Assembly: GCA_015487905.1 (NCBI GenBank)
Contig: WFOX01000032.1
Span: forward strand, 1-6,865
Origin: Mariprofundales bacterium
GTDB lineage: Bacteria; Pseudomonadota; Zetaproteobacteria; Mariprofundales; S012-25
DNA: 6,865 bases
Direction: 5' to 3'
Numbering within the stretch: the stretch's first letter is position 1; each line of letters begins with the position of its first letter. Shown here piece after piece: positions 5,628-6,865 of the stretch. A program made the position numbers and the translations under genes. The notes below the pieces were generated by a model that saw nothing but the letters and a program-made list of their open reading frames with translations, made no database searches and had not been told where the DNA came from.

Positions 5628-6865
5628 ATGCAGGCATTGGATGCATTGCTCGTGGAGGCCGCCCAGGCCATAGAACGCAAGGCATGGGAGCTCGCCGCCC
5701 AGAAAGTGGAGGCGGCGCTGTTTCTAGCTCCTCAGGATCCGCGCGCGCTCAACCTGCTTGGTTGCCTGGCCTTTGAGCTCGGGGACTTTGAGCAAGCGCG
5801 CAAGGCCTTTGCCACGGCGCTTGCGCGCGCTGAGCATGATGAGGTCTGGGAAAATCTTGGCATGGCCGAAGAGCGGCTCGGCCACATGAAAGAGGCACGC
5901 ACAGCCTATGAACGCGCATGGAAGCTTGGGCGAAGGCCCAAAGCGGCGCTAAAGATTGCGCAGCTTTTGCTGCGCCAAGGAGATGTGGAAGGAGCGCTGG
6001 ATTGGGCCAAACGCGCCATTGTGCGCGACGAGCGCCTTGGAGAGGCGTGGCTCGTGCGCGGGGTGGCGCTGCGCGCGCTGTATCGTTGGGAGGAAAGCAG
6101 AAAAGCGTTTGCGCGTGCGGCGTCCCTGCTTCCTGATGCACCGGATGCGCAATGCACATTCGCCCAGGCCCTTGCTGAGGACGGCTTTGTGGAAGAAGCC
6201 AAGGCGCGCGCGGCGCGTGTGCTTACCCGGTGGCCAGGCTTTGCGCCAGCGGCGCTCGTGTTGGCCACGCTTGCGCGCACGAAAGAAGATGCACGGCGCT
6301 TTCTGCCGCTCGTGGCACGCTGCTGGCAGCGCACGCCGGAAGGCTCGGATGCGCGCATGCGCGCCGCCTTTGCGTATGGAGAGATCTTGGAGCGCGTGGG
6401 TGAAGTGGATGAGGCCTTTGCCCGCTATGAAGAGGCCAATCGCCTCAAACGCGCCCAGCTTTCGTATTCCATTGAAGACGATGAAAAGGCCATCGCGGAC
6501 ATCCGTCGCGTATTCACAAAAGAACGCATCCAAAGCCTGCGCGGGCACGGCTATGAAGGCGACGCGCCCATCTTCATCGTCGGCATGCCGCGCTCAGGCA
6601 CCTCGCTTGCCGAACAAATCCTCAGCGCGCATCCCGAGGTCGTGCCAGCAGGAGAAGTGGATTTCGCCCGCGCTGTGATCGCAGAGGCCTTGGGTGCTGA
6701 GCACGACCGCATCACGATTGAACGCGTGGATCGCATCCGCGAACGGCTTGGCGCACTTGGCAAGCGCTATGTAGAGGATGTCCGCCGCATCATCGGTCCC
6801 AAGGGGCGCTTTACGGATAAAGCCACACTCAACTTCCTTTTCGTGGGCATGCTGCACCTGATGCT
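5628..6865 (+). CDS. TPR-repeat sulfotransferase family protein (C-terminus beyond the window)
   Basis: A two-part protein of which 412 residues are visible. Residues 1-290 or so are tandem TPR-like helix pairs, about six to eight, with typical Leu/Ala/Tyr spacing (for example ALNLLGCLAFELGDFEQA and EVWENLGMAEERLGHMKEA), ending in GEVDEAFARYEEANRLKRA, which often precedes the enzyme domain in this family. A Sulfotransfer_3-type domain begins near 314: PIFIVGMPRSGTSLAEQIL is the 5'-phosphosulfate loop binding PAPS (core 319-326), AGE lies at 341-343, and RFTDK (394-398) precedes NFLFVGMLHLML. The window ends just before the expected 3'-phosphate-binding Arg/Ser region. The protein presumably transfers sulfate from PAPS to an unknown acceptor; TPRs may bind it. 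No signal peptide is seen. AAGGAG lies 6 nt before the ATG, and the gene follows recG by 57 nt with no terminator between. Confidence 0.9.
   Translation, partial: MQALDALLVEAAQAIERKAWELAAQKVEAALFLAPQDPRALNLLGCLAFELGDFEQARKAFATALARAEHDEVWENLGMAEERLGHMKEARTAYERAWKLGRRPKAALKIAQLLLRQGDVEGALDWAKRAIVRDERLGEAWLVRGVALRALYRWEESRKAFARAASLLPDAPDAQCTFAQALAEDGFVEEAKARAARVLTRWPGFAPAALVLATLARTKEDARRFLPLVARCWQRTPEGSDARMRAAFAYGEILERVGEVDEAFARYEEANRLKRAQLSYSIEDDEKAIADIRRVFTKERIQSLRGHGYEGDAPIFIVGMPRSGTSLAEQILSAHPEVVPAGEVDFARAVIAEALGAEHDRITIERVDRIRERLGALGKRYVEDVRRIIGPKGRFTDKATLNFLFVGMLHLM

Noticed and set aside
5949..6548. A 199-codon minus-strand frame opposite the TPR region
   Set aside because: The plus-strand frame shows clear TPR and sulfotransferase motifs; the antisense translation has none.
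1..6865. A defence island or other novel multi-gene system
   Set aside because: The only accessory modules are a single vapBC pair and a partial sulfotransferase. No CRISPR repeats, nucleases, transposases, phage genes or reverse transcriptase are visible, and the rest are ordinary housekeeping genes.

Overview
This is a GC-rich window (roughly 63-65% by eye) from a Gram-negative bacterium. Supporting signs are Sec signal peptides, a periplasmic-type PEBP protein and a TPR-sulfotransferase of a type common in Pseudomonadota. Ribosomal protein L28 is the short zinc-ribbon form, not the Cys-free form of enteric bacteria. I therefore read the source as a deep or less-studied proteobacterium or relative, without naming a genus. 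All functional calls are from reading motifs; no database search was possible.

Layout: (1) Minus strand, 1-432: a VapBC-type toxin-antitoxin pair. The toxin gene runs off the left edge; the antitoxin gene is complete and overlaps it by one base. (2) 433-568: a divergent intergenic region with a candidate vapB promoter inside an imperfect inverted repeat. (3) Plus strand, 569-3267: three genes in a row, a YbhB/YbcL-type PEBP protein, an AGCS-family sodium:amino-acid symporter and guanylate kinase (gmk). Gaps are 39 and 2 nt, so they look co-transcribed. (4) A hairpin plus oligo-A tract between the convergent gmk and rpmB, oriented to terminate rpmB. (5) Minus strand, 3322-3513: rpmB. (6) 3514-3599: a short divergent region with overlapping candidate promoters and a 20-nt palindrome. 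(7) Plus strand, 3600-5570: recG. (8) Plus strand, 5628 to the right edge: the first 412 codons of a TPR-sulfotransferase fusion protein.

Most of the content is housekeeping: nucleotide metabolism (gmk), translation (rpmB), and replication-fork rescue (recG). Accessory parts are the vapBC module, the transporter and the sulfotransferase. I see no CRISPR array, IS element, tRNA, rRNA or phage gene, and no convincing new multi-gene system. The points most worth checking are the alternative start of the PEBP gene (secreted versus cytoplasmic), the unusual company of gmk, the palindrome between rpmB and recG, and the truncated TPR-sulfotransferase.
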